64,000 nucleotides of DNA from Pseudomonas asiatica (GCF_040214835.1 NZ_CP157874.1:4614501-4678500); one strand, 5' to 3'. Counted from the stretch's first letter, positions 18,930-29,892 are shown. The notes: generated by a model from the sequence alone, not told the origin. A program made the numbers and translations.

Positions 18930-19685
18930 ATGAATCTGCCCCCTCGCCAACAACAAATCCTCGAACTGGTGCGCGAACGCGGTTACGTCAGTATCGAAGA
19001 AATGGCGCAGCTGTTCGTCGTCACACCGCAAACCATCCGCCGTGATATCAACCAGCTGGCCGAGCTCAATCTGCTACGCCGCTACCACGGGGGCGCGGCC
19101 TACGATTCGAGCATCGAGAACACCGCCTACGCCATGCGCGCCGACCAGATGCGTGACGAAAAGCAACGCATCGCCGAAGCCGTGGCCCGGCAGATTCCCG
19201 ACCATGCCTCGCTGTTCATCAATATCGGCACCACCACCGAATCCATCGCCCGGGCGCTGCTCAACCACAACCATCTGAAAGTCATCACCAACAACCTGCA
19301 CGTGGCCGCGATCCTTGCCGCCAAGGACGATTTCGAAGTGCTGGTGGCAGGTGGCACGGTGCGCCGTGATGGGGGCGTTGTCGGCCAGGCCAGTGTCGAC
19401 TTCATCAACCAGTTCAAGGTCGACTTCGCCCTGGTGGGCATCAGCGGCATCGACGAAGACGGCAGCCTGCTCGATTTCGACTACCAGGAAGTGCGGGTGT
19501 CCCAGGCGATCATCGCCAATGCCCGTCAAGTGATCCTTGCCGCCGACTCCAGCAAATTCGGGCGCAACGCCATGGTGCGCATGGGCTCGATCAGCCTGGT
19601 CGACTGCCTGGTGACCGACCAGGCGCCAACCCCCGCCCTCACCCAGCTGCTGAACCAGTACAAGATCCGGCTTGAGGTGGTTTGA
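18930..19685 (+). CDS. glpR: GlpR, DeoR-family glycerol regulon repressor
   Basis: Represses the glp genes; glycerol 3-phosphate is the usual inducer. The 251-residue protein has a DeoR N-terminal helix-turn-helix (about 5-60: [24 protein letters not shown] followed by TIRRDI, given here in two parts) and a C-terminal sugar-phosphate sensor domain with [11 protein letters not shown] and [11 protein letters not shown]. Start ATG 18930 has AAAGGA about 7 bases before it; an upstream ATG at 18894 is less likely. Its targets are probably the flanking glpF-glpK and glpD promoters. Confidence 0.94.
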   Translation: MNLPPRQQQILELVRERGYVSIEEMAQLFVVTPQTIRRDINQLAELNLLRRYHGGAAYDSSIENTAYAMRADQMRDEKQRIAEAVARQIPDHASLFINIGTTTESIARALLNHNHLKVITNNLHVAAILAAKDDFEVLVAGGTVRRDGGVVGQASVDFINQFKVDFALVGISGIDEDGSLLDFDYQEVRVSQAIIANARQVILAADSSKFGRNAMVRMGSISLVDCLVTDQAPTPALTQLLNQYKIRLEVV

Positions 19686-19720
19686 GGGCTGACAGGCGCA
19701 TGCCGCAAGGTTTGTCGCGC

Positions 19721-19762
19721 CTGTGAGATCGAGCGTCGCCCGCGCCGCGCTCGATCCCACAG
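19721..19762. repeat. Hairpin between glpR and glpD
   Basis: Arms CTGTGAGATCGAGCG and CGCTCGATCCCACAG form a 14-of-15 bp stem around a GC-rich loop. There is no T-run, so it may be another REP-like element or an mRNA 3' stabiliser for glpR. Confidence 0.6.
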
Positions 19763-19875
19763 ACGCCACACCTTTCAAACCGATCATCCAAAATTTTCGC
19801 AAATGTTCATTTCATTGTCATCTGATCAGTTTTTTCTATAAAGACTGACTGGCGACCGGCTTTCTGTTGCGCTAG

Positions 19876-19918
19876 TATTTTCGAAAACGAACATCAATGT
19901 TCATATTCGATGTGAACA
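19876..19918. promoter_or_regulatory. Putative tandem GlpR operators before glpD
   Basis: TATTTTCGAAAACGAACATC (19876-19895) closely matches the E. coli GlpR operator (TTCG...CGAACAT). A second related site, ATGTTCATATTCGATGTGAA, follows at 19898, and ATGTTCAT also occurs at 19803. All lie within 140 bp of the glpD start. Confidence 0.6.
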
Positions 19919-19937
19919 GCCCCAGGAGGCCTTGCCC

Positions 19938-21470
19938 GTGTCCCAGCCCGTTTCGTCCCAGCCCCCAGTCGCCGACTGCTATGACCTCGCCGTGATCGGC
20001 GGCGGCATCAATGGCGTGGGCATCGCTGCCGATGCCGCCGGGCGTGGCCTCAAGGTATTCCTCTGCGAAAAGGACGACCTGGCCCAGCACACCTCGTCGG
20101 CCAGCAGCAAACTGATCCACGGCGGCCTGCGCTACCTGGAGCACTACGAGTTCCGCCTGGTACGTGAAGCGCTGGCCGAGCGCGAAGTGCTGCTGGCCAA
20201 AGCCCCGCACATCGTCAAGCCGATGCGCTTCGTGCTGCCGCACCGCCCGCACCTGCGCCCGGCCTGGATGATTCGCGCCGGCCTGTTCCTCTACGATCAC
20301 CTGGGCAAGCGCAAGCGCCTGGGTGCTTCGCGCAGCCTGCGCTTCGGCCCGGGCTACCCGCTCAAGCCTGCAATCAGCCGTGGCTTCGAATATGCCGACT
20401 GCGCGGTGGACGATGCCCGCCTGGTAGTGCTGAATGCGATGGCCGCACGGGAAAAAGGTGCCCATATCCATACCCGTACCCGCTGCCTGCGTGCGGAGCG
20501 TGTGAATGGCCTGTGGCAGGTGGAGTTGCAGCACGCTGACGGCCGTCTGCAGACCATTCGCGCCCGCGCCCTGGTCAACGCTGCCGGCCCATGGGTGGCC
20601 AGCTTCATCAAGGATGACCTCAAGCTCGATGCCCCCTATGGCATCCGCCTGATCCAGGGCAGCCATATCATCGTGCCGCGCATGTACGAAGGCGAACATG
20701 CCTACATCCTGCAGAACGAGGACCAGCGCATCGTCTTCTGCATCCCGTACCTGGAGCGCTTCACGCTGATCGGTACCACCGATCGCGAATACAGCGGCGA
20801 CCCCGCCAAAGTCGCGATCACCGAGCAGGAAACCGATTATCTGCTCAAGGTGGTCAACGCCCATTTCAACCACCAGCTCAGCCGCAGCGACATCGTGCAC
20901 ACCTATTCCGGCGTGCGCCCACTGTGCAACGACGAATCGGACAATCCGTCCGCAGTCACCCGTGACTACACCCTTGCGCTGTCCGCCAGTGAAGGGCAAG
21001 CGCCGTTGCTGTCGGTATTCGGTGGCAAGCTGACCACCTACCGCAAACTGGCCGAGTCGGCCATGACCGAGCTCAAGCCGCACTTCCCACAGATGCGTGG
21101 CAGCTGGACCGCTGGCGCGCCGCTACCAGGTGGTGAGCAGATGACTACGGTGCAGGCTCTGGTCGATGCGGTGCTGGCGCGTTGTGGCTGGTTGCCGGTC
21201 GATATCGCCAGGCGCTGGGTGCTGACCTATGGCAGCCGCGTATGGCAGTTGCTGGATGGCGTGCAAGGGCCGGAAGACCTGGGCCAGGCCATTGGCGGTG
21301 GGTTGTTCGCCCGGGAGGTGGACTACCTTGCACACAACGAATGGGCATGCAGCGCTGAAGACATTCTCTGGCGCCGCACCAAGCTGGGCCTGTTCACCAG
21401 CACCGGCGAGCAACAGGCGCTTGCAGACTATCTGCAACGAGAGCAGCAGGCGCGCACCCAAGCGGCGTGA
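19938..21470 (+). CDS. glpD: Aerobic glycerol-3-phosphate dehydrogenase
   Basis: FAD enzyme at the inner membrane that oxidises glycerol 3-phosphate to dihydroxyacetone phosphate and passes electrons to quinone. The 510-residue protein starts with the dinucleotide-binding fold DLAVIGGGINGVGIAADAAGRG (split here as VIGGGINGVG then DAAGRG), has SSKLIHGGLRYLE, and the C-terminal DAO domain with HNEWACSAEDILWRRTKLG. The start is GTG 19938 with AGGAGG eight bases upstream; a TTG at 19932 is too close to it. Completes glycerol entry into central metabolism. Confidence 0.97.
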   Translation: MSQPVSSQPPVADCYDLAVIGGGINGVGIAADAAGRGLKVFLCEKDDLAQHTSSASSKLIHGGLRYLEHYEFRLVREALAEREVLLAKAPHIVKPMRFVLPHRPHLRPAWMIRAGLFLYDHLGKRKRLGASRSLRFGPGYPLKPAISRGFEYADCAVDDARLVVLNAMAAREKGAHIHTRTRCLRAERVNGLWQVELQHADGRLQTIRARALVNAAGPWVASFIKDDLKLDAPYGIRLIQGSHIIVPRMYEGEHAYILQNEDQRIVFCIPYLERFTLIGTTDREYSGDPAKVAITEQETDYLLKVVNAHFNHQLSRSDIVHTYSGVRPLCNDESDNPSAVTRDYTLALSASEGQAPLLSVFGGKLTTYRKLAESAMTELKPHFPQMRGSWTAGAPLPGGEQMTTVQALVDAVLARCGWLPVDIARRWVLTYGSRVWQLLDGVQGPEDLGQAIGGGLFAREVDYLAHNEWACSAEDILWRRTKLGLFTSTGEQQALADYLQREQQARTQAA

Positions 21471-21544
21471 CCCATGCCTGCCCGCACCCACGGAACGGCG
21501 AGCAAGCCGTCCGTGAGTGCGCACCGGGTGCGTAACCGCTGCAG

Positions 21545-22981
21545 TCACAGGTTCAACCGGTCATAGGCTTCCCTGGCCAACGTGCTTATCAAGTCACGTT
21601 CGGCAACCTGATAATCACTCATGACCGTTCTGCCGCGTTGTACGTGGGTCCATTCATCGATGCGCTGCGTGGCCAGGTCCGCCTCGATCTGTTCCAGGCG
21701 CAGGTCGAAGCGCTGCCGCACCTCGTCGAAGCGACCCGGGTAACGCTGGCGCACATGCACCTCCCAGAACGGGCGCTGGGCGAGCGAGACGATCAGGTCC
21801 TCTCGGTTTTCCATTTCCAGCACACTACTTTGAACGCTGCGCAGATCCTGCTCGGTGACGCTGGCGAAATCTTCGAAGTGCATCGTGTCCGGCAGGATGG
21901 GCAGGTCCAGCGGCTGCCGCAGGCGCAGCCTGAAAAAAAGCCTCGTTTCGATATCGTCCACGATCGACGCATCCCCTCTGCGCAACTGCCTGATGTGCGC
22001 GGCAGCGAACCGGTCGACGGCATCCAGGCGAGCCAGTTGCCGCCCCAGACGAACCAGCCCCTCTTCCAGCTCCGCCGGTGGAACACGGCTGCTCACCCGC
22101 TCCGCCAGCAAGCTCAACTCCAGTTGCTCCAGAATCAACAGCATCTGGTCTTCGCAGGTGCGGGGGGACGAGGCCTCGGCAAACACCCGCAACCGCAGCT
22201 GTTCATGTTGCTCGCATGCCTGAAGGATGCGCCAGATGCGTTTACGGAAATAATCGGGATGCTCGTGAAAATCGTCGCTGTCGATAAAGTCCGCAAGGAA
22301 CTGGAACAGCCCTTGCGCATCGGGCTCCTGGTGTAACGACTCCCACAATGCGGCCCTGGGCGCTTTCAATGCGCCGTCTTTGCCGACCCAGGCATCGCGG
22401 ACAGCGTGGTCAACAGCACGATGGCGGAACGAGCCACCACCCCTGCTGCCGGCGCGGTCAACACCGGCAGCCCGATCAAGCGCGGCCTCGCCCTGGGCAT
22501 CGAGTGGGTTGTCGTGCAGGCTGAGCGACTGCAATCGCTCGCCCAAGCCGTTCAGTTCCTGGCGCAACTGGCGAATACGGTTTTCCCTCAAGTCCACATG
22601 CCCACGCAGGATCACGTCCGCGGGCGTCGTCTCCAGGCCTGCGTCGCGCAGCCGAACATCAGTAAGTTGGTGCAAGCCGGTCAGCACAGGTGCGCGCCCC
22701 AACGGGTTGTGGCTCAGGTCCAGCATCGTCAGCCGCCCCAGGCTGGCCAGGCGCCGTTCACTGGCGACATTCATCACGATACGGTTGCCGGAAAGGTTCA
22801 AACGCAGCAGACGCGACAGTCGCTCGAGCCCGACAGGCACTTGCTCGAGACGATTGCCAGCGAGGTCCAACTCGATCAGGTTGCCGAAACGTGACAGAAA
22901 GTCTGCACCGACTTCGCTCAGGTTCATGTTGCGCAGCACCAGCCTGCTGACGTGTCCGAAATCCAGCCCAGCGGGCAGCAC
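21545..22981 (-). pseudogene. NEL-type effector remnant, 3' part (LRR + E3 ligase domain)
   Basis: C-terminal part of a broken gene. The frame is open from about 23021 and encodes four or five leucine-rich repeats (for example LIELDLAGNRLEQVPVG, MLDLSHNPLG), then a NEL domain with the catalytic motif TCEDQ (Cys codon at 22154-22156), as in IpaH/SspH E3 ubiquitin ligases. Immediately upstream, TIDEERLGSLPVLPAGLDFGH aligns residue by residue with FIDGESVPTLPALPAGIEYGH of the intact paralogue at 25725-29879. The N-terminal half of the protein is in another reading frame. A GTG at 22981 has no ribosome site I trust, so separate translation is uncertain. Confidence 0.8.
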
Positions 22982-25514
22982 CGGCAGGGAGCCAAGCCGC
23001 TCTTCGTCGATTGTCAGAACAGCCGATCAGCCGCGCGGCCCGTTCACGGTCGGCAGCAGCCAGGGTAGCCAGGGAATCACGCAGGCCCTGCTCCCCTTCG
23101 ATACCGCCGAGCAACCCTTTCTGATCGTCCTCGAGCAGGCGCAGCAGCGCTTGTGAAAGCTCCAGACTCTGGCTGGCAGCGTCAGCAAGATGGTATCCCT
23201 GCTCGCCTCTGACGATGCAACGCACGTCAGCAGCTTGCTCCGCGCCGAAAGCCATCAAGAGCCGGCCGTTTAGCTGCGCCTCACGCAGCTCCACGCGAAC
23301 CGATTCCGGCCACGGGGCAGTTTCCGATACAAGCCCCAACGCCAAGGCCTCGCTGTCTGCATTGGCCGCGCGCAGCAGGCGTACGCCGGCGCAGGCCCGA
23401 TCGAGACGACTGTCATGCAGTAGCCAGCGCGCACGTTCCGCCAGCGCCAGCGGTACTCGCCGACCTTGGGCCAGGTTATCGAGTTGCACACCAGAAGCCT
23501 GGCCAAGCAACTCGTCCAGCGCGTGCGCAGACAACGTGGGGAAGTCACGCACAAGCACGGCAGCTGCCCCGCCACTGGGCTTGGGTTGGCGCTCGGTGAA
23601 GACGCGATCAAGCGCTGCCCCCCGTAACAATGGCATCTGCCCATGCAATTGATGGAACTCGAAGGCGTCCAGCAAACGGCCCGGAGCCGGAGCATTCTCC
23701 ACACGCAGCCGGCGAAGCTGCTCCAGCTTCAGGCCGGTGATCTGCAACAGCTGGTGCGCCGTGTCATCAGGCACTTCTGCCAGGCTCGCCGCCAGGCGCC
23801 GCATCAGGCGAGCAGCGCCCTGCCAACGCTGAGGCTGCTCGAGCGCATGATGCCAACCACCGCCGTTGTCCTCCACCCACGGCGCAAATGCCTCGGCGCG
23901 GCCCGGGTGACGAATACGCGGTATCCCGTCCTGCGGATCGTCCCAGACCTGAAAGGCCGACTCTTCACTGCGCAGCAGGCGGTAATCGGAAGCGCCCCCA
24001 GCGTCGGCCAATTTCGCCTCGGCAGCATCCACGCCATATCCTTCGAGACTTGGCGAACACAGCCTTACCTTGCCCAGGCCATCAGATAACGGTACGAGGC
24101 CATCGACGAAGGCGACTCGCTTCAAGCCCTGGATCACTGCCGCGCCGCCCTTGGCAAGGAGCAGACCGGTGGCGACGTTTTCCGCCACACCAAAAAGGTG
24201 GTCCAGCGCACCCTCGCGATCCCCGATACGCCAGTCCTGGTAGCCCTCATAGACTTCAGAAGCCACTTGCACCTCAGCCACCGCCAGCAATGCCTCCCCA
24301 AGCACCGGCACGAACAGGCCCGCCAGGTTGAGCAGGTCCAACCCCAGTGATGCATAGGCATTGAACCGCTCGTTGCGCGCCTGCTGGTCTTCATCGCCCG
24401 TGGGCACGGCGAGCAGTCGGGCATCGTCGTAGATCTTGCCGATCTGCAAGCGTCGCAGGTGTACGTACAACGGTTCACTGACAGCCAGGTGGCGACCTTC
24501 GAGTTCGATAGCCGAACCCGCCCTCTTCGCCAGGCGCTCGGTCAACAGGGTAAAGAAACGGCCTCGGTCCCGCTCACTGACAAACCGAGCGAAGAATGCA
24601 CGGTAGCCCGGGCTCTGCAAACGAACGGCCAGTGCAACGTATAGCGCTTGCCAGATGGCAAACCGAGCGACAGGGGTGATCGGATCGCCGGGAACCCAGG
24701 CAATGACTCCCTCGACACCATCGCCGCCTGCCTGTGCCACTTCGAAGGTCACTACACCGCAGATGCATTTCCCCAGCAGATAGAGCTGCCGCGCCGTGGT
24801 CACTTGGGGCAATGCCGGCACCACCGGGGTTTCAGCCAACAAGGGCAACAGTTGCAGATAGCTGCGTTCGTCCAACGCGCCCTTGAACAAAGCCATGTAC
24901 ACAGCGACCTGAAAATGCGCGCGCTGATTGTCTTCGAACAGTTTGTGTACCTCGCGCTCGGCCTGCCCCGGCGCGGCACCCTGGGGGTCACTCGGCTTCA
25001 GGCACGTATCGAGCGTGGCCTGGTATTGTCCACCCACATCCAATTGCCTGCACAGTTTCGCGAACGCCTCGAAGTTCAATGGCAGCCTCCTGCCATTCCC
25101 GTCCAGGAAATAGGCGTTTCGCAGGGAGTCAGCCTTTGTCTCGTTGACGTGATAGTTGTGCAGCGCGGCGGTCAACAAATTGCGTGTAGACCAACTGACA
25201 GGGTATGCCTTGCGTATCCCCGGCTGCACGGATGGCTGGAACTTCGATTCCTGCTGGAACACCTGCCAACGCCACGCCTGCTCGTTGCTGACTCCGGCTT
25301 GCTGCAAGCCAGCGGTAAGCAGTTGCCGGGCAAACACGTCCAGCGATGGAATCTTGTGTAGCACCTCGCCCAGGTTGCGGGTGGTCTGTTCCTGTTTGCG
25401 CAAGGCCTTCAGGAAAGTGCTCCGTCGATCGGCCGGGGCATGCGTGAGCCAATCGGGCAACTGATGAGCAATCAGCGTATCGATCGAGTCAGGGGGGAAT
25501 TCAACGGATGTCAT
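22758..25514 (-). pseudogene. NEL-type effector remnant, 5' part (dermonecrotic-toxin-like region)
   Basis: Start ATG 25514 with GGAG 10-11 bases upstream begins a frame of 918 codons, of which roughly the first 830 match the intact paralogue (opening DSIDTLIAHQLPDWL versus DSIDNLIAQQLPDWL; shared SEVYEGYQDW and GALDHLF, hydrophobic VPVLGEALL). Homology stops at AARLIG near 23025; the remaining codons to 22758 run out of frame over the LRR region. Compared with the paralogue about 120 residues are missing at the junction. This N-terminal half resembles the region annotated as dermonecrotic toxin/DUF6543 in Pseudomonas. A truncated toxin without LRR and ligase could still be made. Confidence 0.78.
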
Positions 25515-25724
25515 GTGATGTCTCCAGCGGCAATGGGCGGCCACCTCAACACCTGCGCACCGGGCATGGGCACTAGATAATGCTCATGGATCGAACCTTG
25601 ATTTCCCGGCTGGCCGTCATCGTCCCTGGCGGCAACACAGGCAGCTCAGCGCAGCACTATCTACCGCCAAGCCAGGTTCCCAGCGTGATGCTCTGGTGGC
25701 TTTTTCAGCCCCGGAGATCACCAC

Positions 25725-28700
25725 GTGCCGCCCATCGAAAGTATCCCGTCCGACTCCATCGACAATCTGATCGCGCAGCAGCTTCCTGACTGGTTGATAC
25801 GCGCGGACGCACAGCACCGTGAAGCCTATCGCGAAGCCTTGAGCGAACAGCAGCAGGCAGCCGACGGCCTCAAGCATCTGCTTGCCTCGATACCGGACAT
25901 TGAACAGTTCGCCGTCCCTCTGCTCGAAGGCGCCTTGCTTGCAGAAGGGCTTGGCGAGGTCGACCCTCGGTCTACATACGTGGTCATCAGCGAAGCGTTT
26001 CAGTTGCCCTCTGCTGCAGAAAAGCTTTACCAACCCAGCACCACTCACACCACACGACAGAGCCTGCTAGCCGCCGCGCTACACAACTTCGAAGCACACG
26101 AAACCCAGCCTTGGTGGCAGCGCAAGGCGTATCTGGTAGACGAAAAGGGCAGGCGCCTGGCGATGACGTTCGAGCGCTTTGCCAGCCTGTGCCGCACGCT
26201 GGACATCGGCGGACGATACCAAGCCCTTCTGAACCGCATCCTCAAACCCAGAGCGGGCCGAGGCCAACCAGCGGATCAGGCGCGAATCAAGGTGGAACAG
26301 CAGTTTCAGCGCGGTATTCGTTCGCGCATGCGAGCCGCGCTTCATGAAGGCAGGCTCAAGGGCCAGCTGGATGAGCAGGATCTGCTGCGGTTGCTATCAG
26401 TGCTTGCGCCCCCTGCCCAGCCGGTGCATGGCAAAGGCAGTCTGATCCCGCGCCAACTGTATGTGCTGGGCAAGTGCATGGTCGGCATCATCGCGCTCGA
26501 ATGGCGGCCGCTGCCAGATTCCGCCATCGATGAGATCATCGTCTGGATCCCTGATGACCCTGACCGAAGCGTGCGTTTCTACGACTCGTGGGGCGAGCTC
26601 TACGACGACCTTGCCAGGCGCCTCGAACATCGGTCGTTCCAGACCTTTCTGCGGCGTTTCGTCAAGGCGCAGGACAGGAGCGAGTTCGACCAGGCTCTCT
26701 CGCGGGCTTTGGCTGCATCGAAGAAGGAGCACACCCCGGAAATTGACGGGCGCAACCTCGCCGTGAGCGGTGATGTGTTCGCCCACGTGCAGGCGCTGCT
26801 GATCACCAGGATCTTCGACGATGCCGCCTACCTGGCCGTAGCGACCGATCAGGAAGACCGTCTAAGCAGGCACAGGCGCTTGCAGGCCATGCTCAGCGCA
26901 GGGCTGGACCTGCTGGGGCTGGTTGCATTCGTCGTACCCGTCGTAGGCGACCTGATGCTGGTGCTGAGCGCTGCGCAACTGTTGGACGAGGTCTACGAAG
27001 GCTATCAGGACTGGCAACTGGGTGATCGCCAAGGGGCTCTGGATCACCTGTTCACCGTGACCCAGGGCCTGGTGTTCGCCGGCGCCAGCGCAGGCGCGAT
27101 AAAGGCAATACGGCGGGTACCTTTTGTCGATGGGTTGGCGCCAAGGCCGCTTCCTGAAGGCAAAGTCAAACTGGCTCGCTCTCCTCACTACTTCCCAGCC
27201 GAGGAAAACGCGTCGGTACTGCTGCAGGGGTTGCAAGGCAACCACCTGGGTGAACTTCAGGAGTCGAGCGCCAGCATGCTGCTGGATGTCACCGGTTTTT
27301 CCACGGAGCAATTACGCCAACTGTGCCAGGAACACGCCTCACCGCCGGCGCGGCTGCTCGACATCCACGAACGTATCGCATTGCATACCGACCACCCGGG
27401 GCTACGCGGCGTGGCCTTCGAAGAGCAATTGCTCGCCCGTCGCCAGGCCGTTTCCGATGAGCAGAATACATTGATGAATGCCTTCAGGTACCTCTCACCG
27501 AGGGGTGCCCAGGAAATCATCGAGCACAGCAGCTCCTCCCAGCTGGAAAAACTCCAGGCAACCGGGCGTGTGCCTTTGGGCATGGCGGAACGTGCCCGCT
27601 GGTATGAGCGGGACAGCCGTATCGACCGGGCTTGCCTTGGCATGCGCCTGGCGGCGCTGGGTACAGCCGACAGCGAAAAACTGGCGATGCGGCTGATCGA
27701 GCGCCAAGCACCCTGGCCGGCCGCATTGCGTGTGGAACTGCGTGAAGGTCACCAGAAAGGACGCCTGTTGTATGCAAGCCAAGATACGCAGAACAGCCAG
27801 GTGTCGATCATCGTGCGACAACCAGACGGCTACAGGCTGGCCAATGACGCGAATCACCTGGCCAGCGGTACCTTGCTCGAAACGGTACTGCGCACCTTTG
27901 ACGAGCAGCAGAAAACCAAGCTTGGAAACCGCAATTTGCAGGCCAGGCAGCTCCGTCAGCAACTCCTTGTGGCCGCGGTGCAGGATCGGCAACGCACGGC
28001 GGAAATCCTCGGGCTCCCCCGGATCGGTGCCAATCTGCGGCCGCCCAGGCGCTTTGCCGATGGAAGGCTTGGATACCCACTCAGCGGTGGCGGCGAAAGC
28101 AGCCGGCAGGCCATTCGCCAAGGCATCCATCAGATCTTCCCGACACTGAGCGAACTGCAACTGGACGCCTACCTGAACGCCGTGCGTCAGCGAGGCGAAA
28201 ACCTGTGGAGCCATTATCAGATGCTGCAACGCCAGCTTGGCGAACTACGCGAGACGCTACGGGCCTGGCAGGCCGACTGGCAGTCGCCGGTCGACGCCAT
28301 CCGTCGCCGCCGTATCGTCGATGCCCTTCGCCGCAGCTGGCGGCGCAAGCTGGTGGATGGCAACGACCAGTACGAGTTGTTCATAGACGGCGAGTCCGTA
28401 CCGACCCTGCCAGCGTTGCCAGCAGGCATCGAATACGGGCATGTGCGCCGGCTGACATTGCGTGACATGCATCTGGAACACATCGATGCCCAATTCCTCA
28501 GGCGCTTTCCCAACATCGTCGATCTGGACCTCAGCGGCAACCGGCTGACCCAGGTGCCCGAGGGTATCGAAAGCCTTACCCAGCTCCGACGCGTGAACCT
28601 TGGCAACAACCGGATCACGCTGGACCAGACGGCAAGCAACCGCCTGGCCCAACTGCAGCGCCTCGATACGTTGATACTGAGCTACAACCCGCTCAATGGG

Positions 28701-29879
28701 TTGCCTGACCTGTCGGCGTTGCCGCATGTGCGTGACCTGCAGCTGCGTGCCACTGGGCAGGCAGACATCAGCCAGATTCACCAGTTGATAACGATGCGCG
28801 CCCATGTCGATCTGCGCGACAACAGGATCAGCGAGCTACAGCGGGAAATGCGCGGGCTGCGCCTGCGTCTGCAGCGCCTCAACCTGCACGACAACCCCTT
28901 GAGCGAAAGCAGTATCGAGTATCTCGACGAAGCGCGCGGCGTCACCGATGCCGGTGGCAGGGGCAGCGCCAGCTACACCCACGGGGTGGTCGACGAGGAC
29001 ACCCGCGCCAATTGGGTAGCGTCCAGGAACGAGCTGCTTCGCGCTCAACGCGAGGCAGCCTGGGACCGCCTGATCGAAGAGCCTGGTTCGGCAGGCATGT
29101 TCCGGTTCCTGGCCGACTTCGCCCAAAGCGAGGACTTCCAGGACAATCCTCGCCATTATCGTCGGCGCGCCTGGCATATCCTGGAAGCCTGCGAAAACAA
29201 CGAAGCGCTGCGTGAACAGCTGTTTCGCGAAGCCGATGGACCACGCAGCTGCGATGACCGCCTGCTGCTGATGCTCAACCAGATGGAGGTCGGCGTCATG
29301 GCTTATCAGGGCGTCGAAGGCGTACCTGCTGCAATGAGAGAAACAAGCTTGCTGCACCTGGGGGAGCAGTTGCATCGTCTCGACCTGCTGGATGCCATTG
29401 CCAATCGCCATGTCCAGCGCTTGCGCCAGGCAGGGCGCAAGCCGGATGAAATCGAAGTCCGCCTGTTCTATCGCTTGCGCCTTGCAGATGCCCTCGACCT
29501 GCCAATACCGCCCGATGAAATGCATTTCGCTTCGTACGCGCATGTGACGTCCGCAGACCTGAACGATGCGCAACTGGAAGTGCTGGGCACCTACGAGACG
29601 TTACCCATGCTGGATGCGCTCGCCGCCCGCCCCTATTGGCAGACCTACCTGCGTGAAACCTATGCGGAGCGTTTCGAGGCGATGGCCGGGCCTTACCACG
29701 ATCGAATGGAAGCGCTCGAAGCGCAGGCCACGGCGGGCCAGGAAGGCAACTACGAAGAACGCGCCAGATCACTGATGCACGAACTGGCGGCAGAAGAATC
29801 AACCTTGATTCGCCGTTTGACGGCCGAGGCGTGGGCACGTGCCAGGTTGGCTGACGTGGACCGCCCGCTTCAGCGCTGA
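25725..29879 (+). CDS. Large NEL-type E3 ubiquitin ligase effector-like protein
   Basis: A 1384-residue protein with three regions. Residues 1 to about 880 form a helical dermonecrotic-toxin-like region (DUF6543 type) with a hydrophobic stretch near 390-425 (LDLLGLVAFVVPVVGDLMLVL). Residues about 900-1060 are leucine-rich repeats (LDLSGNRLTQVPEG, RVNLGNNRI, LILSYNPLNGLP). Residues about 1080-1384 are a NEL domain; SCDDR contains the predicted catalytic Cys1176, matching CEDR of IpaH/SspH ligases. In the family the domain ubiquitinates host proteins after secretion. No signal peptide and no secretion genes are in view, so the delivery route is unknown. Start GTG has GGAG nine bases upstream, like its divergent, broken paralogue. 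Confidence 0.85.
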   Translation: MPPIESIPSDSIDNLIAQQLPDWLIRADAQHREAYREALSEQQQAADGLKHLLASIPDIEQFAVPLLEGALLAEGLGEVDPRSTYVVISEAFQLPSAAEKLYQPSTTHTTRQSLLAAALHNFEAHETQPWWQRKAYLVDEKGRRLAMTFERFASLCRTLDIGGRYQALLNRILKPRAGRGQPADQARIKVEQQFQRGIRSRMRAALHEGRLKGQLDEQDLLRLLSVLAPPAQPVHGKGSLIPRQLYVLGKCMVGIIALEWRPLPDSAIDEIIVWIPDDPDRSVRFYDSWGELYDDLARRLEHRSFQTFLRRFVKAQDRSEFDQALSRALAASKKEHTPEIDGRNLAVSGDVFAHVQALLITRIFDDAAYLAVATDQEDRLSRHRRLQAMLSAGLDLLGLVAFVVPVVGDLMLVLSAAQLLDEVYEGYQDWQLGDRQGALDHLFTVTQGLVFAGASAGAIKAIRRVPFVDGLAPRPLPEGKVKLARSPHYFPAEENASVLLQGLQGNHLGELQESSASMLLDVTGFSTEQLRQLCQEHASPPARLLDIHERIALHTDHPGLRGVAFEEQLLARRQAVSDEQNTLMNAFRYLSPRGAQEIIEHSSSSQLEKLQATGRVPLGMAERARWYERDSRIDRACLGMRLAALGTADSEKLAMRLIERQAPWPAALRVELREGHQKGRLLYASQDTQNSQVSIIVRQPDGYRLANDANHLASGTLLETVLRTFDEQQKTKLGNRNLQARQLRQQLLVAAVQDRQRTAEILGLPRIGANLRPPRRFADGRLGYPLSGGGESSRQAIRQGIHQIFPTLSELQLDAYLNAVRQRGENLWSHYQMLQRQLGELRETLRAWQADWQSPVDAIRRRRIVDALRRSWRRKLVDGNDQYELFIDGESVPTLPALPAGIEYGHVRRLTLRDMHLEHIDAQFLRRFPNIVDLDLSGNRLTQVPEGIESLTQLRRVNLGNNRITLDQTASNRLAQLQRLDTLILSYNPLNGLPDLSALPHVRDLQLRATGQADISQIHQLITMRAHVDLRDNRISELQREMRGLRLRLQRLNLHDNPLSESSIEYLDEARGVTDAGGRGSASYTHGVVDEDTRANWVASRNELLRAQREAAWDRLIEEPGSAGMFRFLADFAQSEDFQDNPRHYRRRAWHILEACENNEALREQLFREADGPRSCDDRLLLMLNQMEVGVMAYQGVEGVPAAMRETSLLHLGEQLHRLDLLDAIANRHVQRLRQAGRKPDEIEVRLFYRLRLADALDLPIPPDEMHFASYAHVTSADLNDAQLEVLGTYETLPMLDALAARPYWQTYLRETYAERFEAMAGPYHDRMEALEAQATAGQEGNYEERARSLMHELAAEESTLIRRLTAEAWARARLADVDRPLQR

Positions 29880-29892
29880 TCCTCGAACGCTG

